Assembly (NCBI GenBank): GCA_035533375.1
Contig: DATLTV010000058.1
Coordinates: 1 to 13,585 of the forward strand
Source: DATLTV01 sp035533375
GTDB lineage: Bacteria; Patescibacteriota; Minisyncoccia; UBA6257; 2-01-FULL-56-20
Direction: 5' to 3'
Length of the DNA stretch: 13,585 bases
Below the pieces are notes generated by a model that was given only the letters and a program-made list of their open reading frames with translations, made no database searches and was not told the origin of the DNA. How positions within the stretch are numbered: the stretch's first letter is position 1; each line of letters begins with the position of its first letter. Shown piece by piece: positions 6,763 through 12,116 of the stretch. A program made the position numbers and the translations under genes.

Positions 6763-7326
6763 ATGAGCAAAGCAATCCAAATCATATTATTTATCGTTAT
6801 CGCGGCCGCCCTGATCGGCGGAGGCGTTTGGTATAGCCATAAACTCGATGCCGCGGCGCAAAAGCAGGCGATTGCGGATGCGCAAGCGGCGGCGGCGCAA
6901 GCGGCGGCGGCGCAAACACAGGCGAACCAAGCGATCGATCAGTTCAAGCAGACCGGCATCAAAGACGCGGTCGTGGGAACGGGTCTCACTGTCGAGAACG
7001 GCGATACCGTGACCGTGAATTACACAGGCACGCTTACGGACGGCACGAAATTCGACAGTTCGCTTGATCCCGGAAAATCACCGTTCACCTTTACGGTCGG
7101 TGCAACGGGTACGAACGCGGTGATCCAGGGATGGGAGGTTGGTCTTATCGGCATGAAAGTCGGCGGCACGCGCACGCTCGTGATTCCGCCGGATCTCGGT
7201 TATGGCGCGCAGGGCGCCGGTGGTGGAGCGATTCCTCCGAATGCGACGCTTGATTTCACCGTGCAGCTTTTATCCGTCCAGAAACCTTCATCGACCGTTT
7301 CCGCCGCTTCTTCGACGGGACAATAA
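6763..7326 (+). CDS. Membrane-anchored FKBP-type peptidyl-prolyl cis-trans isomerase
   Basis: 187 residues. An N-terminal membrane segment (about 5-24, IQIILFIVIAAALIGGGVWY) is followed by an Ala/Gln helical linker (30-60) built from near-repeats of GCGGCGGCGCAA. One FKBP domain follows (about 78-172): GDTVTVNYTGTLTDGTKFDSS, VIQGWEVGLIGMKVGGTR, IPPDLGYG and IPPNATLDFTVQLL. Active-site aromatics are kept (Tyr87, Phe97, Asp98, Trp124, Tyr147, Phe165). The enzyme would speed proline isomerisation in proteins outside the membrane, as expected for a folding helper of exported Pro-rich proteins such as its neighbours; that link is inferred. ATG 6763 is preferred over an upstream in-frame TTG at 6730, because residues before it are polar and precede the membrane helix. 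No Shine-Dalgarno is present; TAAAAT at 6747-6752 could be a -10. Confidence 0.93.
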   Translation: MSKAIQIILFIVIAAALIGGGVWYSHKLDAAAQKQAIADAQAAAAQAAAAQTQANQAIDQFKQTGIKDAVVGTGLTVENGDTVTVNYTGTLTDGTKFDSSLDPGKSPFTFTVGATGTNAVIQGWEVGLIGMKVGGTRTLVIPPDLGYGAQGAGGGAIPPNATLDFTVQLLSVQKPSSTVSAASSTGQ

Positions 7327-7379
7327 ATACTTTGCGCAACAACCCTCGTAGCGTGCACGACGTTTTTGCGGGAAATCGA

Positions 7380-7426
7380 GAAAAAAAATAACCCCACAGG
7401 ATCCGTTCAAGACGGATCCTGTGGGG
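7380..7426 (-). terminator. Intrinsic terminator of the 3D-domain gene, overlapping its stop codon
   Basis: A 14-bp perfect stem (CCCCACAGGATCCG at 7392-7405 pairs with 7413-7426) with a 7-nt loop. On the minus strand it is followed by TTATTTTTTTT. The TGA stop of the gene (7407-7409) lies inside the loop, so the last codons form the first arm of the terminator. There is no T-run on the plus side, so it serves the minus strand. Confidence 0.92.
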
Positions 7427-7940
7427 GACGGCCGTAGATGCGCACGAACATGCGTCTGCGGCCGAATTTTTTCGCTTGCCGGTAAGTTGGCAGGCGGACA
7501 TCGAGATGAATCGTGCGATGCATGTCCCAATCTTTCCGCATCGCGCCACCCGTGTCGTCGGCCCGTTCCGTTCCATAGCCGGGAACGGTGATGGATCGTC
7601 CGTAGGGGATTACGCCGGGCGCCACGGCAATGCCGCGCGTTTTCGTCGCAATCTTGCCGGTGGAAGTTCGATTGAGCTTCCACCACCGGCCGTCGCATCG
7701 TTTATCGTGACCCGCGTAGGCGGTCACGATCGCCGCGGTCACATAACTCCATACGCGTGGCCGCCTATAAATCACTACCTTCAGTGGAGGTGTTGATGCG
7801 AAAATCTGCGGCTTTGGGACGACGGATTTTTTCGGAATCATTGCCGGCGGACACACCGCGCCCCAAAAAACGAGGACCATGAGGAGCGTGGTGAAACCAG
7901 CGGCAAAAACGACGAGCCATGCTTTGTGATGCGCTTTCAT
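7407..7940 (-). CDS. Membrane-anchored 3D-domain protein, probable peptidoglycan-active enzyme
   Basis: 177 residues. The N-terminal membrane anchor (about 7-29, AWLVVFAAGFTTLLMVLVFW) is followed by a linker and a C-terminal 3D domain (about 66-170). The domain shows VTAYAGHDKRCDGRW, RTSTGK, VIPYG, PGYGTERADDTGGAM (120-134) and HLDVRLPTYRQAKKFGRR. 3D domains are double-psi beta barrels related to MltA and to YuiC-type stationary-phase Rpf analogues that cleave peptidoglycan glycan strands. Two family Asp positions are present (Asp129 of the DDTGG motif and Asp147), but the usual Asp before the VIPxG motif is Ala107 (IAVAPGVIPYG). The gene has an excellent AGGAGG ribosome binding site 5 nt before the ATG, a strong promoter and a private terminator. 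It is transcribed alone, divergently from the CAP gene. Confidence 0.9.
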   Translation of the reverse strand: MKAHHKAWLVVFAAGFTTLLMVLVFWGAVCPPAMIPKKSVVPKPQIFASTPPLKVVIYRRPRVWSYVTAAIVTAYAGHDKRCDGRWWKLNRTSTGKIATKTRGIAVAPGVIPYGRSITVPGYGTERADDTGGAMRKDWDMHRTIHLDVRLPTYRQAKKFGRRRMFVRIYGRPPQDPS

Positions 7941-7945
7941 CGCTA

Positions 7946-7951
7946 CCTCCT
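7946..7951 (-). promoter_or_regulatory. Strong Shine-Dalgarno of the 3D-domain gene
   Basis: Minus-strand AGGAGG followed by TAGCG and ATG (7940-7938). This is a full anti-16S match and fixes the start codon. It contrasts with the SD-less neighbours. Confidence 0.9.
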
Positions 7952-7985
7952 TTCAAAGAACAGCGGTACGATAACTGAAGTGAAA

Positions 7986-8014
7986 ATCTTAGCATATAAT
8001 AATATTCTTGTCAA
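7986..8014 (-). promoter_or_regulatory. Promoter of the 3D-domain gene
   Basis: Read on the minus strand: -35 TTGACA (8014-8009), 17-bp spacer, -10 TAAGAT (7991-7986) preceded by TGC (extended -10). It predicts a leader of about 40 nt, which contains the AGGAGG site. Confidence 0.85.
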
Positions 8015-8058
8015 GCTCCGTTCGGCCGTAGGGAAATTCGATTGCTTCATTCCGCGCT

Positions 8059-8067
8059 TGCTATAAT
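8059..8067 (+). promoter_or_regulatory. Extended -10 of the CAP gene, probably leaderless
   Basis: TGCTATAAT, a perfect extended -10, ends 8 nt before ATG 8076. No good -35 is visible and no Shine-Dalgarno fits, so the transcript probably begins at or very near the start codon. Confidence 0.75.
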
Positions 8068-8075
8068 AAAAGACG

Positions 8076-8954
8076 ATGCAAAAAGGAAAACTGGCGTTCT
8101 GGCTCTCGATGCTCGCGCTCTTTATCGCGGCTTTTTTTGCGAGGAACAGCATCATCGGTTTTTTTGCTCCGCGACTTGCGGGATTTGAAGAGTCCGCCGC
8201 AAGCGCCGCTCTGCAGGCGGTGGAAAAGAATTTCTCCGCGCCGGCGCCTCTTCGCGCCCCCGCGCTTTCGGGAGGCAGCAGTTCGAACGGAAGCGATACG
8301 CTCACGCGCGAGGGGACGGTCCTCTGGACGAACAAAGAGCGTGTACAGAACGGAAACCTGCCGCCGCTTGCGGAGAACGATACGCTCAATACGATCGCGG
8401 AACTTCGGCTGCAGGACATGTTCAAAAACCAGTATTTTGCGCATGTGTCGCCCGCGAGCTCAAGCGCGGTCACGGTCGCCTCGCAGGTCGGATACGATTA
8501 CCTTGCGCTCGGCGAAAATCTTGCGCTCGGCAATTTCCCCGGCGATGAAGGCGTGGTCGAAGCGTGGATGGGGAGTCCCGGCCACCGCGCGAATATCCTG
8601 AATACGCATTACACGCAGATCGGCGTCGCGGTCGGGCGGGGAGCATTTCAGGGTGAATCGGTGTGGATCGCGGTGCAGGTGTTCGGAAGACCGGCGTCCG
8701 ATTGTCCGGTCGTCGACGCGTCGCTCAAAAGTACGATCGACGCGACACAAGCCGAACTGCAATCGATGCAAAGCGATCTCGCGGCAAAAAAAGCGGCACT
8801 CGACTCCATGCGGCCCGGTCCGCAGTACAATGAAAAAGTTTCGGAATATAATGCTCTCGTCGCGCAATACAATGCGATACTGAAAAGTCTGCAGGCGGAT
8901 ATTGCCGCGTATAACGGAGAGGTTACGGCCTTGAACAGTTGTATTTCCGGTTAA
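8076..8954 (+). CDS. Exported CAP (SCP/PR-1-like) domain protein with C-terminal coiled coil
   Basis: 292 residues. An N-terminal hydrophobic anchor (about 5-22, KLAFWLSMLALFIAAFF) and a Ser/Ala-rich linker lead to a bacterial CAP domain (about 82-205). It contains LWTNKERVQNGNLPPL, QYFAHVSP (His123), GENLALG (Glu147) and WMGSPGHRANILN (His170), the conserved cavity residues of the fold, then IGVAVGRGAF and VWIAVQVFG. Bacterial CAP proteins are envelope proteins whose biochemical role is generally unresolved. Unlike most, this one adds about 75 residues of predicted coiled coil (about 215-285, with ATQAELQSMQSDLAAKKAAL), flanked by Cys210 and Cys289, which could form a disulfide or link chains. 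It is followed after 20 bp by a DUF5652 membrane protein and may be co-transcribed with it. Confidence 0.93.
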   Translation: MQKGKLAFWLSMLALFIAAFFARNSIIGFFAPRLAGFEESAASAALQAVEKNFSAPAPLRAPALSGGSSSNGSDTLTREGTVLWTNKERVQNGNLPPLAENDTLNTIAELRLQDMFKNQYFAHVSPASSSAVTVASQVGYDYLALGENLALGNFPGDEGVVEAWMGSPGHRANILNTHYTQIGVAVGRGAFQGESVWIAVQVFGRPASDCPVVDASLKSTIDATQAELQSMQSDLAAKKAALDSMRPGPQYNEKVSEYNALVAQYNAILKSLQADIAAYNGEVTALNSCISG

Positions 8955-8961
8955 ATTTCGG

Positions 8962-8967
8962 TAATAT
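8962..8967 (+). promoter_or_regulatory. Possible -10 of the DUF5652 gene
   Basis: TAATAT lies 7 nt before ATG 8975, with the same spacing pattern as the CAP and tRNA-binding genes. No -35 is evident. Confidence 0.45.
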
Positions 8968-8974
8968 TAAATCG

Positions 8975-9232
8975 ATGAACGCACTTAGTTCACTCTCGCA
9001 AGATCAAACGTTTTTGTTCCTCTTGAACCACCCCGTCGTTCTTTTTACGCTTATCGCGTGGTCTCTCGCCTGGAAAGGTATTGCGCTCTGGAAAGCCGCC
9101 ACGCTCCGCGATAAAGCATGGTTTATCATCATCCTTCTCCTCAATACCGCCGGTATTCTCGAGATAGTCTATCTTTTCATTGTTGCAAAACGGAAGCAGC
9201 TTATGGACCGGGCGTTCGGACACGAAGCGTAA
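8975..9232 (+). CDS. DUF5652 family small membrane protein
   Basis: 85 residues with two membrane helices: about 18-36 (NHPVVLFTLIAWSLAWKGIA) and about 49-70 (WFIIILLLNTAGILEIVYLF), joined by a short Lys/Arg loop (KAATLRDKA). The order helix, WKxxALWKAA loop, helix with LNTxGILEIxYL and then a basic tail (AKRKQ) is the DUF5652 pattern, seen mainly in Patescibacteria as far as I know. Its function is unknown. ATG 8975 is chosen over an upstream in-frame ATG at 8939, because that one lies within the end of the CAP gene and the upstream -10-like element sits just before 8975. The gene follows the CAP gene by 20 bp on the same strand. Confidence 0.85.
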   Translation: MNALSSLSQDQTFLFLLNHPVVLFTLIAWSLAWKGIALWKAATLRDKAWFIIILLLNTAGILEIVYLFIVAKRKQLMDRAFGHEA

Positions 9233-9287
9233 AACCGGTAGCCCGCGGTTCGATGCGGCTTCCCGGAATTTTCATGGTGCGAGAGCA

Positions 9288-9293
9288 TATCAT
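9288..9293 (+). promoter_or_regulatory. Possible -10 of the MBL-fold hydrolase gene
   Basis: TATCAT lies 6 nt before ATG 9300 and there is no Shine-Dalgarno. It is a weak match, listed because the position repeats the leaderless pattern of the neighbours. Confidence 0.35.
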
Positions 9294-9299
9294 ATCCGT

Positions 9300-9935
9300 A
9301 TGATCATCACGAAATTCGGACATTCATGTTTTTTGGCAGAAGAAAAAGGAGTGAAGATGCTCTTCGATCCCGGCAATTTCACGGTGGCGCAGAATGACGT
9401 TTGGGGGGTCGATCTCATACTTGTCACGCACGAACATCAGGATCATCTGGACGTGGCGTCCCTGAAGTCGGTCCTCGCAAAAAATCCCGGCGCGAAAGTG
9501 ATCACGAATAAAGGCGTGGGTGCTTTGCTCGACAAGGAGAGCATCAAATATGACCTTCTGGAACACGGGCAGTCGCTTACCTATAAGGGCGTTCTTATCG
9601 AAGCGTTCGGGAAAGAACACGCGGTGATCTATCCGACCTTGCCGACCGTGTCGAATACGGGATATTTTATCGCAAACAGACTTTTTTTCCCCGGTGATGC
9701 ATTTGTGAATCCAGGCAAGCCTGTCGAGATTCTCGCGCTCCCGGCGAATGCGCCATGGTCGAATATCCGCGAAACAATCGATTACGCGAGGGAGATTGGC
9801 GCCAAAGTCGCGTTTCCCGTGCACGATGGGCTTTTGAAGAAACCCGAATTTATTCCGCGATTTTTAGGCGGCATCCTCGGTGCATTGGGAGTGAAACTCG
9901 TGCCGATCGAGATCGGCAAGCCGACCGAATTTTAA
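9300..9935 (+). CDS. Metallo-beta-lactamase-fold metal-dependent hydrolase (UPF0173/UlaG-like)
   Basis: 211 residues. The MBL signature is complete: THEHQDHLD (residues 43-51) gives His44, His46, Asp48 and His49. The second half supplies Asp133 in PGDAF and His175 in FPVHDG, so both metal sites can be filled. The compact size, the start MIITKFGHSCFL and the FDPG motif at 23-26 match the UPF0173/L-ascorbate-6-phosphate lactonase-like branch of small cytosolic hydrolases. Many members have no known substrate, so none is claimed here. ATG 9300 is chosen because the fold begins directly at MIITKFGHS; a longer in-frame start at 9180 would run through the DUF5652 gene. It lies in a same-strand series of genes after DUF5652. 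Confidence 0.92.
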   Translation: MIITKFGHSCFLAEEKGVKMLFDPGNFTVAQNDVWGVDLILVTHEHQDHLDVASLKSVLAKNPGAKVITNKGVGALLDKESIKYDLLEHGQSLTYKGVLIEAFGKEHAVIYPTLPTVSNTGYFIANRLFFPGDAFVNPGKPVEILALPANAPWSNIRETIDYAREIGAKVAFPVHDGLLKKPEFIPRFLGGILGALGVKLVPIEIGKPTEF

Positions 9936-9974
9936 TTTTCGCATCCGTCAATAAAACAAATTCTTTGAATGATC

Positions 9975-9980
9975 TAAAAT
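9975..9980 (+). promoter_or_regulatory. Probable -10 of the alkyltransferase gene, abutting palindrome 1
   Basis: TAAAAT ends inside the first two bases of the palindrome at 9979-10014, so a start about 7 nt downstream would lie within it. The -35 is poor. Confidence 0.45.
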
Positions 9981-10014
9981 GTTGCATTTTCTACGATCGT
10001 AGAAAATGCAACAT
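9979..10014. promoter_or_regulatory. Perfect 36-bp palindrome, copy 1 (candidate operator)
   Basis: Every base from 9979 to 9996 pairs with 9997 to 10014, with no spacer. The half-site is GTTGCATTTTCTACGA and the centre is CGATCG. It sits between a -10-like TAAAAT and the alkyltransferase ATG at 10029. There is no T-run, so it is not a terminator. Its near-identical twin is at 13089-13126. A protein dimer or tetramer binding site is the simplest reading. Confidence 0.8.
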
Positions 10015-10028
10015 CCACCAATGTTCCA

Positions 10029-10283
10029 ATGATCAGCTTCAAGGAAAAAGTATACGCCGTCGTCGCGAAGATCCCGCGGGGTAAAACGATGACCTATAAA
10101 GAAGTCGCGCGCCGCGCCGGGAGCTCCAATGCATGCCGTGCCGTGGGCAATATCATGCATAATAATCCGGACACGAAGAAAGTCCCGTGCCACCGCGTCG
10201 TTCGTTCCGACGGCACGCCGGGCGGCTACGTGCGGGGAACGAAAAAGAAGATCGCAATGCTTAAGCGTGAAGGAGCGCTCTAA
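10029..10283 (+). CDS. Minimal MGMT/Ogt-type alkylguanine DNA alkyltransferase domain with intact active-site Cys
   Basis: 84 residues consisting only of the DNA-binding/catalytic domain. It shows MTYKEVARRAGSSNACRAVG (21-40, helix-turn-helix with the Arg finger region), NIMHNNPDTKK, the active-site PCHRVV with Cys54, and PGGYVRGTKKKIAML. Full alkyltransferases are about 150-180 residues; the N-terminal RNaseH-like domain is absent. Alkyltransferase-like (ATL) proteins are also short but replace this Cys, often by Trp (PWHR). So this is an ATL-sized protein with a transferase-type nucleophile. Suicidal removal of O6-alkyl groups is the expected role, with ATL-like damage flagging as an alternative. 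ATG 10029 is chosen because an ATG at 10021 runs into a stop at once. It lies 14 nt after palindrome 1, which probably controls it. Confidence 0.92.
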   Translation: MISFKEKVYAVVAKIPRGKTMTYKEVARRAGSSNACRAVGNIMHNNPDTKKVPCHRVVRSDGTPGGYVRGTKKKIAMLKREGAL

Positions 10284-10313
10284 TCCGCGCTTTCGTTAAT
10301 TGGCTTGGCGGAT

Positions 10314-10319
10314 TAGAAT
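10314..10319 (+). promoter_or_regulatory. Possible -10 of the Gmad2 gene
   Basis: TAGAAT lies 6 nt before ATG 10326. There is no Shine-Dalgarno, so a leaderless start is possible. Confidence 0.4.
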
Positions 10320-10325
10320 AGGAAT

Positions 10326-10814
10326 ATGAAAAAACTTACCATCGTCCTCGCGGTTACTATCGTCATTCTTCTTGCTATCCTCATTTTCGTCCCGACACCC
10401 AAGGAACCGGCGGGTTTTTCGCCCGCGTCCGCCACCACATCCACACCGGCGTCGGTAGTTCCGCAATTCGCGGTATCTTCGGATGGCCACGTCGAAGTGT
10501 TCGCCCCGCTTCCGAACGCGGTGATCTCATCGCCCGTCGTAGTACAGGGGCAGGTAACCGGCGGCGGCTGGTTCTTCGAAGCCACGCTTCCCGTGCAAAT
10601 TCTTGACGGCGACGGGACCATTATAGGAAGAGGTCCCGCGCAAGCCGGAGGAGGACCGGGGAGTTGGATGTCGACCGGCACGGTTCCGTTCGACGACATA
10701 CTCACCTTCGCCGCGCCGCGCTACGCGACCGGCACGGTCCTTCTTATGAACGACAATCCTTCCGGCGATCCGGCGAATCAAAAAGAGCTTCGCATTCCCA
10801 TTCGGTTCAAGTAA
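10326..10814 (+). CDS. Membrane-anchored Gmad2 immunoglobulin-like domain protein
   Basis: 162 residues. A signal anchor (about 4-22, LTIVLAVTIVILLAILIFV) is followed by a Pro/Ala/Thr/Ser linker and one Gmad2 domain (about 55-161). Recognised elements are VFAPLPNAVISSPVVVQGQV, GGWFFEATLPVQILDGDG and LLMNDNPSGDPANQKELRIP. Gmad2 is an Ig-like module found on surface proteins, often beside germination or spore-related domains in Firmicutes and alone in CPR bacteria; its ligand is unknown. No Cys follows the hydrophobic segment, so it is not a lipoprotein. It sits 42 bp after the alkyltransferase and 98 bp before rdgB, and nothing links it functionally to the repair genes around it. Confidence 0.9.
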   Translation: MKKLTIVLAVTIVILLAILIFVPTPKEPAGFSPASATTSTPASVVPQFAVSSDGHVEVFAPLPNAVISSPVVVQGQVTGGGWFFEATLPVQILDGDGTIIGRGPAQAGGGPGSWMSTGTVPFDDILTFAAPRYATGTVLLMNDNPSGDPANQKELRIPIRFK

Positions 10815-10870
10815 TATTGCCGGGATCGGCAGAGCGGAAGCGCAAGCCGACGGTATTTTGAGATGGATTC

Positions 10871-10876
10871 TATACT
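10871..10876 (+). promoter_or_regulatory. Probable -10 of the rdgB-like gene
   Basis: TATACT. A start about 8 nt downstream would give a leader of about 30 nt holding AGGAG at 10901-10905, which is 7 nt before ATG 10913. The -35 is not clear. Confidence 0.5.
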
Positions 10877-10912
10877 TTTGGAAGCCCTATTGCAGAATAA
10901 AGGAGCGATGAT

Positions 10913-11539
10913 ATGAAGATCATTCTCGCAAGCCATAATCCCGGCAAGACGAAGGAATTCAGAGAGTTGTTTGCCGGAACGGATGCCGAGATCCTCAATC
11001 TGGACGACGCCGGGATCAAGGACGATCCGGTCGAGAACGGAAACACCTTCCTCGAGAATGCGGCGAAGAAAGCGGAATTTGCCGCGAACCGGCTCAAGGA
11101 AAAATGCTGGGTGATGGCGGATGATTCGGGCATTTGTGTCGCGATGCTCAAAGGCGCTCCGGGCGTCCGTTCCGCGCGCTGGGCGGGTGAAAACGCTTCC
11201 GGAGAGGCAATCGTCGCGCATACGCTCGCGAAGCTTGCGGGCGCGCCTCCCGAACGGCGCGGCGCATGGTTCGAGTGTGCGATCGTGCTTATTTCACCGG
11301 ATGGGAAAAGCAATTCGTTTTCCGGACATGTCATGGGCAAGGTCACCGAAGAACCCCACGGTACGGCGTACCCAAAACTTCCATACGATACGATCTTCGT
11401 TCCGAACGGCTATCAAAAAACCTTCGCCGAACTCCCGGACGAAACAAAAAATGCCCTGAGCCATCGTGGCCGTGCCGCGGAGCTCGCGAAACAGTTTCTC
11501 TATATGCAAGGATTACTGAATAAACCGCGACCGGATTAA
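10913..11539 (+). CDS. rdgB: RdgB/HAM1-family non-canonical purine NTP pyrophosphatase
   Basis: 208 residues, normal for the family. It hydrolyses dITP, XTP and related deaminated purine nucleotides to monophosphates, keeping them out of DNA and RNA. Visible motifs are LASHNPGKTKEF (5-16), NTFLENAAKKA, ADDSG (69-73, catalytic/metal Asp), GAPGVRSARWAGE (81-93) and SHRGRA (183-188, base recognition). The usual Gly-Pro-Gly-Phe-Gly-Tyr-Asp-Pro segment is altered to TAYPKLPYDTIFVP (151-164), and the residue after ADDSG is Ile-Cys-Val instead of the usual Leu-x-Val, so base specificity may be shifted. The start is supported by AGGAG 7 nt upstream; ATG at 10908 stops immediately. It ends head-on against mpg, the two stops sharing TTAA. 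Confidence 0.93.
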   Translation: MKIILASHNPGKTKEFRELFAGTDAEILNLDDAGIKDDPVENGNTFLENAAKKAEFAANRLKEKCWVMADDSGICVAMLKGAPGVRSARWAGENASGEAIVAHTLAKLAGAPPERRGAWFECAIVLISPDGKSNSFSGHVMGKVTEEPHGTAYPKLPYDTIFVPNGYQKTFAELPDETKNALSHRGRAAELAKQFLYMQGLLNKPRPD

Positions 11540-12090
11540 TCAGCCGTCTTTTTATAGATGAGCCGGAAATTGTACAGCTTGTTTTTCCAGATCCTGCCGG
11601 CATAATCGACGCCAACGCGCTTTCCCGCGACGATTTTCAATCGCTTCGATTCGCGCGGCCGGTCCTCGAACCAAAGCCCCGAACGCTTGTTCGCGGAAAG
11701 CGCATTCAGCCGCCCGTCAATCTTTAAAAATTTCGTAAGACGCGCGGGGCCGCTCACCGTCGTTCCGTCCTCTTGCCGCCCGGCGCGAATGAGGATCGCG
11801 GCCGGATATCCCTCGGCGCCCGTGACAATATTGAGCAGCCAGTGCATGCCGTAGGTGAAGTAAACATAAAATCGCCCGGCTTTGCCGAACATGATTTTCG
11901 TGCGAGGCGTAAGGCCACGGCTCGCATGCGAAGCACGATCATACGGCCCGTCATACGCCTCGACCTCGGTGATTATGAGCGCGATCGTTTTTCCGCGATA
12001 GCGTCGCACGAGGAATTTTCCCAAAAGCGCTCGTGCGACCGCAAGCGTCGGCTGGTCGAAAAACGGCGCGGCAAGCATTTTCCTTCTCAT
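11536..12090 (-). CDS. mpg: 3-methyladenine DNA glycosylase (Mpg/AAG family)
   Basis: 184 residues, usual for bacterial AAG-type glycosylases, which excise alkylated and deaminated purines such as 3-methyladenine and hypoxanthine. Motifs: FFDQPTLAVARALLGKFLVR (10-29), TEVEAYDGPYDRASHASRG (41-59) with the catalytic Glu44, KIMFGKAGRFYVYFTYGMHW (65-84), LNIVTGAEGYPAAILIRA and SGPARLTK. The start is ATG 12090 (MRRKMLAAPF); ATG 12078 is also possible. An upstream in-frame TTG at 12117 is rejected because it overlaps the nth start and the promoter. It is divergent from nth with a 26-bp gap. Its predicted -10 TATATT (12108-12103) overlaps that of nth. Convergent with rdgB. Confidence 0.94.
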   Translation of the reverse strand: MRRKMLAAPFFDQPTLAVARALLGKFLVRRYRGKTIALIITEVEAYDGPYDRASHASRGLTPRTKIMFGKAGRFYVYFTYGMHWLLNIVTGAEGYPAAILIRAGRQEDGTTVSGPARLTKFLKIDGRLNALSANKRSGLWFEDRPRESKRLKIVAGKRVGVDYAGRIWKNKLYNFRLIYKKTAD

Positions 12091-12098
12091 ACGCTGAA

Positions 12099-12108
12099 TG
12101 GTAATATA
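12099..12108. promoter_or_regulatory. Overlapping divergent -10 elements of nth and mpg
   Basis: Plus strand: TGGTAATAT (12099-12107) ends 9 nt before the nth ATG. Minus strand: TATATT (12108-12103) lies 12 nt before the mpg ATG. Five bases are shared, so RNA polymerase cannot occupy both at once. Neither has a clear -35. Confidence 0.6.
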
Positions 12109-12116
12109 GAAGCGCA

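Noticed and set aside
9979..10014. Palindrome 1 as a rho-independent terminator of the MBL gene
   Set aside because: There is no loop and no T-run on either side, and the twin copy sits in front of a gene, not after one.
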